Of a stretch of 64,000 nt of DNA, positions 54,843 to 64,000 are shown one piece after another. Made by a program: the position numbers and the translations under genes. The DNA is from Sebastes aleutianus (Eukaryota; Chordata; Actinopteri; Perciformes; Sebastidae), in the NCBI GenBank assembly GCA_916700875.1, contig CAKAKS010000031.1, positions 21,067,380 through 21,131,379 of the forward strand, in the 5' to 3' direction. The notes under the pieces are model-generated. The model saw only the letters and a list, made by a program, of their open reading frames with translations, had not been told where the DNA came from and searched no databases. Position 1 is the first letter of the stretch; every line of letters begins with the position of its first letter.

Positions 54843-55276
54843 CTGAGCAGAATCACAGCCTCTCTGCTCTTAACTAATCGAAACCAAGCCCCCCCTCCTC
54901 CCTCCTCTTCCTCTCTCTGCTCTCTTCCTCACTAACTTTAACAACAAACTCCAAGCTTGTCGGAGCTAAACACACATATTGTCGTGTTTTTGATCTCCTT
55001 TTCACCCGGCACTTAACATCGACTTTCCTTCGTATTTTCTTTAAACGTCGACACCGGAGTACTTTGTCCCACGTTTAAGTATGCGCGGATACTTTCTCAG
55101 GATTAAAGGGAACTTAGCAGGTTGAAGGCTCTGATGTTGAAATGTGCTGCTGCTGTCAGGAGGCTCAGAGAAAAGATGCGGCAGGATAAGTGGACTACTT
55201 AAAACTGCTTGTAGGGATAAAGATCTGCTGGTAGACTGCAGCGAGAAGTTTTCATCTGAAATCTGAATTCAAATCA
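54843..55276 (-). repeat. Long inverted repeat, right arm (~434 bp)
   Basis: Reverse complement of 52591-53010, carrying an extra G-run/CTTGG insertion (complement at ~54883-54894). See the left arm for identity. Confidence 0.93.
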
Positions 55277-55398
55277 CTAACTTGAGGAATGACAATTGAG
55301 GACGAGAAGAGAAGCAAGATTCTTTATTTAGAGTGGTAGGGGTGGAGGACAGACAGAGGATGTTCAGGGGTAGATAAAAAGTCAACGGTATACTGTAC

Positions 55399-56291
55399 GT
55401 CACATAGAAGTGGTGTACATCATCTGAAAGCTGGGAAACTGAAGATTAATCTGATATGCAGTTCAACACTGTGTGTCAAATTGTTCTAGTCATTACAAAG
55501 TTTTAATTAAAATGATTAATAAATTAATTAATCAATTAAAATACATATTGAAAGTGTATAAGCTGTATAAGCGTAGAGCATGATGATATAACTTTGTGAT
55601 TGCCATTCCCATGCTCGATTATGTCTCATAAGTTGTTGCAGCAATTTTGGGTTTGGTACCATTTGTTACACAGATTTGGTGCTAAATTTAACCATTTTTT
55701 ACCTTTCGAGAATTGATAAAATGATCAATAATCCCCCCGAAATACCACATTAAGACACCAAGACCTTGAGGAACACCATAGAAAAAGTCATGCTGTGATT
55801 TGGTTTCAAAAACATTTGACATTTGGAGATTTGTGCAAGAATTGCATTTTTCGGCAATTGGATGGCGAGCACTTCTGTTCTGGAAACTGCTCAGAAACCC
55901 ACTTATTGTCAATCTAGATAGGAAAGCCATCCATCTTCTGAATGCTCTACGTCTCCAGTTTGTGGCTGTAAAGTTTCATGAGGCTGTGATTATCCTAGAG
56001 GTCACCACAGGTCATCTTATACAGTGAGGTCAAGTTTCAAATAATGGTCTCATTACAATGAAATGGTTACTATGGAGACTCACATCATCACACCTGAATA
56101 CAGTTGGGCTCATTGGATCCACAAGAGTCTCAGCTTTACAGTGATACCCAATTTATGTAATTCCAAGACTGTTTAGGGACCCCAGTATGCAGAAATATTC
56201 ATCATTTTATAATAGGCGAAAATAACACATTTATACTGCTTGCAAAAAACTGCATGGTTATTGCTATGCCAGTTTTTCCTCGCCAAAATTG
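55399..56291 (+). mobile_element. Interspersed repeat family H, copy 2
   Basis: Aligns in the same orientation with 11339-12075, with an additional A/T-rich insertion at ~55460-55590. Shared blocks include GTCACATAGAAGTGGT, TAAGACACCAAGACCTTGAG and GGTCACCACAGGTCAT. It ends AGTTTTTCCTCGCCAAAATT. Confidence 0.7.
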
Positions 56292-57090
56292 CTGTGCGAT
56301 AATGCTGAGCTCAAACCAGGGTGACGGTCCTTTATTATGAAGGTTTACTTTAAAGACAAACAGTAGTGCTACAGTATCTGTATGTGGGTCGTATCAAACA
56401 GTTCGGTCGCTATAAAATGAAGTGTTTTTTTCCCCCCTAAAACTCTCTCCCATCCAGCTGTGAGATCGTATCGATTATAAACAACCGCAGATCTTTTGAT
56501 AATCTTTTTATCTTGAGAAAAAAAAACCCACCTGCAGCTGAATCGCAGGAACTTTTGGGAACATCAATAATGGATAAACACACAACACGACTCTCTGATC
56601 TCGACAAAACTTTCACATCCAGAGCAACTTAAGCAAACAGCGGTTTGATTCCAAAATGAGCTCGCTGCTGTTTGAGAAAAAACACCTCTGATGGGAAAAA
56701 AGAGTCATGGGAAAAAAAAAAAATTCTAATTTATTTCGCAATGAAAATGCTTGTTTGACTAAACGATAAAACTTGTACAAACTGAAACAAGTTTAGGAGA
56801 TTTGAAGATGAATATGTGGTGATGTTTGCTTTTACTTTAAGTGGATTCATTTGTTTCGGTAGGAAGGAAGACGGGGGGTAGAAAGTAGAAGAGAGGAGAG
56901 AGTAGTAAAGGATGGCTGGCTCAGTTGATCAATAAAATAATCTGAGACCAAAGAGACTGAACCTCCTGCTGCTTTTTAGACTTTTCTTTACTCACCGATG
57001 ACCCCTCACTCAATGAGGTATATGGACAACAAACTGAGCAACAGCACAGACGAGGTGGCGGACGGCAAGAAGAAAATTCAGAGTGAATAA
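56292..57090. other. Intergenic, nothing recognised
   Basis: Poly-A run at ~56707-56723. No gene is seen. Confidence 0.4.
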
Positions 57091-57344
57091 ATGAATTAGG
57101 GCTGGCAAAGTTAACGTGATAATAACGACCGACCGTCGGACAGTTTGGGGCCGTCGGTGAGTTTCTGTCGGCCTAGTTTTTGTGGTTTGTCCCGCACCGT
57201 CGGCTCTAATCTGCAGGTTTCGTTTGACTGGAGAAGTTTAGTTACTACTTGGTACTGGGTTGTTTCGGTTGATAGCTTGGGACCTGGGAACCTGGGAAAT
57301 CCATTTTGACAGATAAATTATGTACCACTGCTATACAATTTCTG
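57091..57344. mobile_element. Family B terminus followed by unrecognised DNA
   Basis: TTAGGGCTGGCAAAGTTAAC then GTGATAATAACG is the left ~40 bp of family B. The next ~80 bp is unusually CGTCGG-rich (GACCGACCGTCGGACAG, GCACCGTCGGCTC) and does not match the family. Confidence 0.4.
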
Positions 57345-58052
57345 TAGAAACATTTCATTTTACAGGTCTGCAAATTTCATGGTAATTAGGTGATAATTAG
57401 CAAGTAACCTATTTGAAATTTCTTTGGAATTACTGCCAAATTACCCCAATATTTACCTCAAAATTCATCGAAAATTACTTTATTATAAACATGATTTAAT
57501 GATTATATGCTGAAATAGCATGTAATGGTTACAATAGGGCCCTTAGGCTTGAGAAGCGGCTGTGCGCTGCTCATCATCGGAGGTGGAAAACTGATAGAAG
57601 ACACTTCTGATCAGGCACAAATCTCACCATTGTGTGACTTATTGTCTACACAAATGTAACCTGGTAGCTAATGTAATGATTCAGGGAGGTTTTTAAGAAG
57701 TTTAAAAGAAGTTATTTGCTAATTATTATCTATTTATCAGCAGACCTGGAAATAAAACATATCAATTAACCTTGTATTCTTTTCCTGGAAATGTACTAAA
57801 TAAATAACCAGCTATTGGGAAATAGCGGAATGTAATTATTAAATAATGTTTATAATAAATATAAAATTATAATAATAGAAGTCCAGAGTCAAGTACTAAG
57901 TCAAGACAGCCAAACAGAGTCATTTTTGATCAATTTTGAGGTAAATATTGGGGTAATTTGGTAGTAATTCAAAAGAACTTTCAAATAGGTTTACTTGCTA
58001 ATTATCACCTAATTACCATGAAAATTGCGGACCTGTAAAATGAAGTGTTACC
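57345..58052. mobile_element. MITE family C, long form with a ~60-bp internal insertion
   Basis: TTTCATTTTACAGGTCTGCA at the left and TGTAAAATGAAGTGTTACC at the right, with the central blocks of the 32355-32984 copy. An extra ~60 bp around 57858-57920 (AGTCCAGAGTCAAGTACTAA) is absent from other copies. Confidence 0.8.
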
Positions 58053-58845
58053 CTTTTATCTTTTAACTGTTGTGGAAATTATAACATTACACAATTACAG
58101 TACATATAGACAATTATAATTCTTTAAATTATATAACCCTTTACAGGTTTAAGCTCCTTAATTCTTGTACAGTGTGACATGGTCTGTGTGGGTTCTGCCG
58201 TATCTCCTGGTGGGTTCTGGTCTGATTCTCATCGGTTTAACCACCCGAACAGCCGACACATGTTCTGTCTGAAGGCAACACAAAGTGAGAGCAGATATTC
58301 TTCCTGAAGTTAGTTTTTGGAAACTTTTTAAAGGTCTGCAGGTTGTATCCTGGTTCTGTGTGAAGGAATGTAAAGCTGGAGGTGAACAGAGAAGACGAGA
58401 GAAACATTGAGCTGCGCCTGCAGATTACAGCTGCCGATCAATACCATCAATACCTGATGGTGTTCATACTGAGGGCTGATTAAAGACTGAGGAGGATAAG
58501 AGATCGTGAGCGTATGTAAGAAAAGAGAGAGAAAGCAGGTTACAGAGCAAAAGAGAGTCTGAGAGAGAACGGAAAGAGTTTGGGATTTTCTGGATGGAGC
58601 AGTTGGAAGGTCAAAGGTCAAAGCCACCTGGAGGTTTGATCTATGGCCTGATATAAGAGAAGAGGAGGAAGTTATAGATATACAAATATTACAAATAAAT
58701 AATAATAACACGTCATTGTTAGTACCACTCTGTGGTGTGAAAATATGTCTTCTGTGACTGGAGGAGCTTTATCAAGTGTGAGAAAATAACCCCTGGTGAT
58801 GTCATAATGATGTCATTAGGGTTAATCTCAGCTTCTACAAATTTA
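58053..58845. other. Intergenic, nothing recognised
   Basis: The 127-codon minus-strand frame (58328-58711) has no recognisable domain and is not called. Confidence 0.4.
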
Positions 58846-59440
58846 AACAGTGAAAACCGCTTATAGTGATGGTGATTAATCGCATATATGGATCAAAAAG
58901 CTTGGGACAGAATCATTCCGATACAAATGCTGTTTAAATAATTTGCTTACAGTAATCAAGTAGTCCGCTTACAGTGTTCATTTTGGGTCTTTTCATACAT
59001 GAAAACATATGGAAACACATTTTAAAACTACGTTAGACAAACTGAATTGTTGTTTTGTTTTTTACTTTACTCCCTTGATACTTTGCCTTGCGGACCGTCT
59101 GCTTTCCGGCTGGATACGTGAGGCTGATGCTGCGTGCACATTGAAATCATGATGGAAAAAGGAAAGTCATCTCTGAATGATAAAGGAATGCGAACGGGGA
59201 AAGCAATCGCTGCAGAGCCGGCCAAAAACGTCAATGCCTCATCCTCGATGGGGGAAAAGGCAGAAGAATTGGCAGCTAGCTAGAAAATAGCAAAGCGGTC
59301 TGTTTCATCACTTTGTATTCATATAATAAATATACAATTAGATGGTAATCTGCATGAGAAATGATGCACAACAACAACAATTTGGTTATAATAATCATCC
59401 ACTTATAGTGATCAATTTGACTTGATCGCTGTAACAGAAA
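58846..59440 (+). mobile_element. pogo/Tigger-like element remnant
   Basis: ACAGTGAAAACCGCTTATAG at the left and the related CACTTATAGTGATCAATTTG near 59400 resemble Tigger-type ends. At 59150 an ATG opens GATGGAAAAAGGAAAGTCAT, a basic N-terminus-like frame that stops after about 45 codons. No catalytic domain remains, and the right terminus is not clear. Confidence 0.35.
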
Positions 59441-60393
59441 AGTATGATATGCACAGGGAGGGTCTGACAAAAGACCCTATCCAGTTGCATTGTGGGAAAT
59501 GTAGGATCCAGTGTTTTTGAAGCTTGACCCATCCAGGGGACTAAAAGTAAAGATATCTGGGGGTCTGCTGCTTCCATTTTGACTGTTGTTTTTCATTCTA
59601 TCTATCATAAGTCCCCTTACTTTATGGAAGTCCACTAAATCACCTTTAAGATTATTTTACAGGTTAAATAATTTGAGAGAAAATGGATAAAATGGCACAT
59701 CTTAAGACCTTCAAGTGCTTGAATTATGACTTTGACACAGGAGATTGTTGTTCGCATCCTGTCTCCTACCATCAGTCAACGTTGCTTTCTTATAACCATG
59801 ACCACGAGCAAACGGATTTGAAAATATTAAAAGCAACAATAAAACAGAAAGCGAAAAAAGAAAGAAACTGTACTTAATTGCTGTGTTTTTTAATTGCTTC
59901 CCTCCTCATTTATTCATACTAAAGTTAAAAGTGAATAATTGAACAGTTAACTTTACATGTAGAACTACAACTTTAATCATTACCCACCTTTAAATTATGA
60001 ACAGACTTCAGCTTTTATGTTTTTAAAGTGAATGAGATGAAGGTTTCGGTTTAAATATCCGACAGATGGAAAGAGAAACTGTCAGAGCGTTAAAGAGATC
60101 GGAGATTAAAGGAGGAGATTGATCTGCTGCTCTGGGATCAGAGACTCATTAAAACAGCTCTGAACTCGTGATCACGTTAGTTAAGAGAGAGAGAGAGTGT
60201 GTAAACCCAGAGTTAATTAGTCAGACAGAGACACAGAGGACAGAATTATAGAACTGCAGATGTTTAAAGAATTCAAGTGTTATGAATACTGTTTAATTTA
60301 ACACACTTTTTGATTTAAAGTTATAATTTTCAAGGTTTTCATTATTTCAAAACAAGACAACAGTCATTTAAGGCATTTTTTTTCTGCGCAGTA
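59441..60393. other. Intergenic, nothing recognised
   Basis: The small plus frame 59683-59877 has no domain. GA run at ~60185-60200. Confidence 0.4.
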
Positions 60394-60585
60394 GTGATCG
60401 GGCGGTGGAGCCGCGGTATCGAGGTCACCTTCCAGAACCAATCACGAGCCGAGCACGGCCATAGCTCGTTAGAGAGACTCACAGCTGCCAATCACACCTT
60501 GCTTGTGTTGTACGAATTCTCAGATGTACATCGATTTGGAAAAAAGCGTCCGCTAAATGAAATTGTAGACTTGTGGATATCATCT
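60394..60585 (+). mobile_element. Possible SINE remnant with conserved tail
   Basis: GATTTGGAAAAAAGCGTCCG then CTAAATGA near 60533-60560 resembles the tail GATAAAAGCGTCTGCTAAAT shared by several fish SINEs and their partner LINEs. The body is too decayed to place. Confidence 0.35.
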
Positions 60586-61431
60586 TGAGAACCATTCATT
60601 TGATCTTCTTCACTCTCGTTGATGGGGACCAAAGGATGTGCAGTGTTGAAGGTGGTGAAATTTGGAAACTTAACTTTGAATAAACAAGCGATCACGCTCT
60701 GTGCAGCAGCGGGGCTTCAGGGCTCAGCGCGCTGGATATACCAACATTACAACCGAACTCTTATTCACTTCACACAGTCAACGAGCAATGAGCGGTTCTC
60801 GATGACACTGCAAGCAGCACTTCCTCCAAACGGACACTGCACTAATACTTAAAAACACAGCTGTTTTTACCACAGGTGTCACCAAAACAACCGGGACTGA
60901 CTGTATTTGATTAAATGATGGTACTGATACAGACAGGAAACTTACGGAGAGAGAGACAGGACATGCAAAAGAAGGTCTAAAGTGTCATCAAATAACTGAA
61001 AAAAAATCAGACCTGAATGTGTGACAGGTGAATTGAAGGGCAGCATAACTGCTGAAAACTGTCAACCTTCATCAAACAAGCTTAGGCTGAGAGAAATGAA
61101 TATGGAGCATAAAACAGTAGAACAGACATTCAACACCCGCTGTCTCATTTTCATCTTTATTGGACACAAAGTCAACAACAACACATTTTAACACAACACG
61201 TGTTGTTTACATGTAGATTCAATCTGCTCTGTGCTACATCAAGGGAAGCTCATATACATGCACTACATCACACACACACTCTTTAATATCTAGATTGAGT
61301 TTAATGTGTAAACAATAAATATATAATCAAAAACTGAATCAGAACTGAATGTTTGCGGTTGAAAAAGCTAAGTAAGTAGACACTTTTCCTTTTAGAACTG
61401 GATCAATCTGGTAATTGCACATCAGACACAC
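60586..61431. other. Intergenic, nothing recognised
   Basis: No gene or clear repeat. Confidence 0.4.
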
Positions 61432-61665
61432 TTAAAGGTCCCATATCAGGCTCATTTTCAGGTTCATACTTGTATTCAGGGTTTCTACTAGAACAGGTTT
61501 ACATGCTTTAATGTTCAAAAAACACATTATTTTTCTCAGTGTCTGTCTGAATATACCTGTATTCACCCTCTGTCTGAAACGCTCCGTTTTTAGCGCCTGT
61601 CTCTTTAAGACCTCCTCCTGACAAAGTACCGAAAAAGTGAGTTTTTCATGACATGTCCCCTTTAA
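61432..61665. mobile_element. TTAA-flanked MITE (GGTCCCATATCA type)
   Basis: Flanked by TTAA (61432-61435 and 61662-61665), with ends AGGTCCCATATCAGG and AGGGGACATGTCATG (right, read inward). Interior TTTCAGGTTCATACTTGTAT and TGAAACGCTCCGTTTTTAG are blocks I remember from a very common teleost repeat, probably Kolobok-like. The minus-strand 112-codon frame over it is not a gene. Confidence 0.6.
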
Positions 61666-62518
61666 AGCTGAATCATTTGTTATTGACAAGCAATGAAAGG
61701 GACCTAAAAATGTAAAAATCTTCCTGTCATATTTATAATTTCTTATATTCAAGTCACAGAACAGCACCACTTGTTGCTATAAAGATCACTTTAACAAATG
61801 TATCTGCAGTTTTTTTTAGACGTTTTCAGTAACTGCACCACATGTTGTTGTATTTTTTTCCATGTTGGAAGAAAAGCCAGAAGGTTCTTTCAGACATTTT
61901 CGGTTCACTACCTCCACCAAAGAACCTCCTTTTTCTGGGTGGATGACCTGATCTTCCTCACTTGTTACTTACTCTTCCGCTCTTCCTCTCTGCCTTCTTT
62001 ATTTTTCTCACCTTTCCTCCCCAGAGAGGCTGCCAAAAACATATTTTCTCAAACTGTTAAGAGTGGTGAAGAAAACCAAGATTAAGATCTCAAAGCTGTC
62101 TGGACTTGCTGGACTTGACGTCTGTGTGTGTGTGTGTGTTTTCAGAAACCCGTCTGCTGGGTATTTTTTTTTCTGAAGAGAGGAAGAACTTGTGAAAAGC
62201 TTTGACACGCTCGGGTTTACAGGTGTGTAACAGTGTTAGAAGCTTTCTGACAGCACTAATGAAACTGACAGGAGGTGAAGGCAGGAGAGGAGTGGGGGTA
62301 GAGAAGAGGAAGAAAGAGTTGAAAATATAGAATTAAAGCTAGCAAAGTGTCTCATCAAATTCATGTGTCAGCCGCTACCGAGAGTCACAAAAACCTAAAT
62401 TCAAACTGATTCTCACAGGAAACGGTAACTCTATAAATATCATATCTGTATATGTATACATTTCTCTTTCTGTATAAAACTCTGAGCATTAAAACCAACT
62501 CATCTTCACAGATGGGTT
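61666..62518. other. Intergenic, nothing recognised
   Basis: Short GT run at 62122-62140. The plus frame 61798-62085 has no domain. Confidence 0.4.
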
Positions 62519-63077
62519 GCAACACATTCTCACTCCCGACACGTCAAATACCGACGCTTGGTCAGTGGCCCTACGCTTCAAACTATGACGCTCTAGGTAC
62601 CCCTGTAGTGTCAGTGTTGGATGTGTCACAAGTTGTGTCAGTTTCCGCTTTTTACATGCATAGTGTTTTTTCAAAATAAACTTCCTACGTAGGTTTACTT
62701 CGGTTTACTTGGTTAGGTTTAGGCAACAAAAGTACTTGGTTAGGTTTAGGAAAAGATTGTGGTTTGGGTTAAAATAAGTACGCTTGTTACATAAAATAAT
62801 ACGCTTGTTAGTTAAGTACGGAAGTTATGTAATGAATGTAATGTAAAATAAGTCAGCGTTGACTTGAGTTCACGCGGGACACTAACAGCGGTCTCCTGGG
62901 TGAAAATCTGCGTTTGTTTAATCCATCCATCCACCACGACCTAAGATGGGTTTACATTGGAGGTAGTTGAAAGCCCGGTGCGTCGCATACAGATGCTAAA
63001 GGGTGAGTCGGTATCAGACGCCAAGGGGCACTGACAAAGCGTCGGTATTTGACGAGTTGGGAGTGAGAATGTGCTGC
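62519..63077. mobile_element. MITE family A, full-length reference copy
   Basis: About 560 bp with ~45-bp inverted ends: CACATTCTCACTCCCGACAC through GACGCTTGGTCAGTG at the left, and CACTGACAAAGCGTCGG through GAGTTGGGAGTGAGAATGTG at the right. The interior carries two copies of TTGGTTAGGTTTAGG-A-AA and the GGTCTCCTGGGTGAAAATC block. All other family A pieces in the window align to parts of this copy. No coding frame. Confidence 0.82.
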
Positions 63078-64000
63078 TAAAAGTGACATTTTTTTTTTTT
63101 AAAAAGAAGGTCCTTACCAACAGTTAAGGTATAATGTGCAAAAACGTGTCTCCAACCATAAAGAGTCATGCTGGAAAACCTCCAAGCCCAAACTATTGAC
63201 ATTAAACAGGGATGTCATGGTGTACTGACACACCTCGGAGTACACTTCTACGTCACTGAGGCAAGGTGAAAAGATAAACCACTGGAGGTCAACAAAAGCA
63301 AGATTTTCAGCTGCTCTTTAAAAAGATTACGCTGCTAAAGCTGTTAGCATTTCTTATAAGAAGCGGTGGATATGGTTAGTTCCAGATGTAGTTAATGCTT
63401 TGTGTTACCCGCTGTTATTTATAAGGAATAGCAACATTTAAGAGAACAGATGCAGCTTTCTTTTAAATAAAAAAAATAATAAACTATAAATGTGTCCCAT
63501 TAATAACATAATAGTGTTTCTCTTAATAAAAGGAGAGTTAAAATCTTCATCAAACACCTAGAGATGTAAATGGAATACTGTGACATTTTTCTCCTTAATA
63601 TAAAGTTTTAAATCGACTTAAACAGGATATTCACACATTTGAAGAATTAGTCAGTGCCAGGCAGACGGTCACGTTAGCCACAACAAATACACCAAACAGG
63701 ATCTACGTTCACTGTACAAGATTACCAGACTACATTACGCAGCAGTTCTGATGATATATATATACTGTATATGTACAGATTGGGAGAAGGATGAATGAAA
63801 GAGGAAAGCTGCAAAAGACGAAGAGTAGCCTTCACATCTATCAGTGAAATATAAAGTGTTGTCATCTGCAAAGAAACACACAATCCCCCAAAAAATACAA
63901 GTGGGAGGTAAAAGGAGGCAAGAAAGGAGAAAGCTTCTGTTTTCCTTTAAACATATGAAACTCCAGAACAGTTTTTACATCATGAGATGGACACTCCACA
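63078..64000. other. Intergenic, nothing recognised
   Basis: AT-rich. No gene or repeat family is recognised up to the right edge. Confidence 0.4.

Noticed and set aside
58328..58711. 127-residue minus-strand frame
   Set aside because: No recognisable domain, no splice context and no neighbouring coding piece.
61432..61770. 112-residue minus-strand frame
   Set aside because: Lies mostly within a common TTAA-flanked MITE.

Overview
The window looks like nuclear DNA of a bony fish, probably a spiny-rayed teleost. It carries one recognisable host gene, split into exons with GT-AG introns. The rest is AT-rich intergenic sequence full of DNA-transposon remnants (hAT, piggyBac, Tc1/IS630, Harbinger, TTAA-target MITEs), microsatellites and minisatellites. 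I saw no bacterial operons, phage genes, CRISPR arrays or structural RNA genes. Nearly all long reading frames here are artefacts of repeats.

The gene is ST8SIA3, the alpha-2,8-sialyltransferase of the Golgi. It lies on the minus strand from about 10.5 kb to beyond the left edge. Three coding exons are present: exon 1 (10294-10131), exon 2 (2993-2874) and exon 3 (1887-1330), with intron phases 2/2/2. They encode about 281 residues: the cytosolic tip, the signal anchor, the stem and the sialylmotif L half of the catalytic domain. The last exon, with sialylmotifs S, III and VS, is off the left edge. A CpG-rich promoter/first-exon region covers about 10.2-11.0 kb. The introns hold MITEs, an AT-rich tract, a long intronic hairpin and a (CA)n tract touching the exon 2 donor.

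From 11 kb to 64 kb I recognise no host gene. In other vertebrates ST8SIA3 lies in a gene-poor interval between WDR7 and ONECUT2, so this is probably upstream intergenic DNA. It contains (a) several interspersed families defined here by comparing copies within the window and labelled A, B, C, H and M; (b) single elements with recognisable ends, namely piggyBac-like 33964-35346, Tc1/IS630-like 38716-39677, Harbinger-like about 40141-40910 and hAT 16633-16956; (c) decayed transposon coding pieces, namely a LINE ORF1 fragment, an IS630 transposase tail, a MADF-like fragment and a recurrent transposon-type first exon; (d) very large simple repeats, namely a 0.9 kb polypurine tract, a 0.7 kb minisatellite and a 1 kb satellite with a strand switch; and (e) a striking pair of ~420 bp inverted repeats (52591-53010 and 54843-55276) around 1.8 kb. 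Several repeat-free, GC-balanced islands are proposed as conserved non-coding (enhancer) candidates. That is inference only.

No new biological system is claimed. The best leads are the inverted-repeat pair, the symmetric exon 2 with its (CA)n-flanked donor, the open in-frame extension upstream of the ST8SIA3 start, the intronic hairpin, and the TTAA-target MITE caught inserted inside another MITE.
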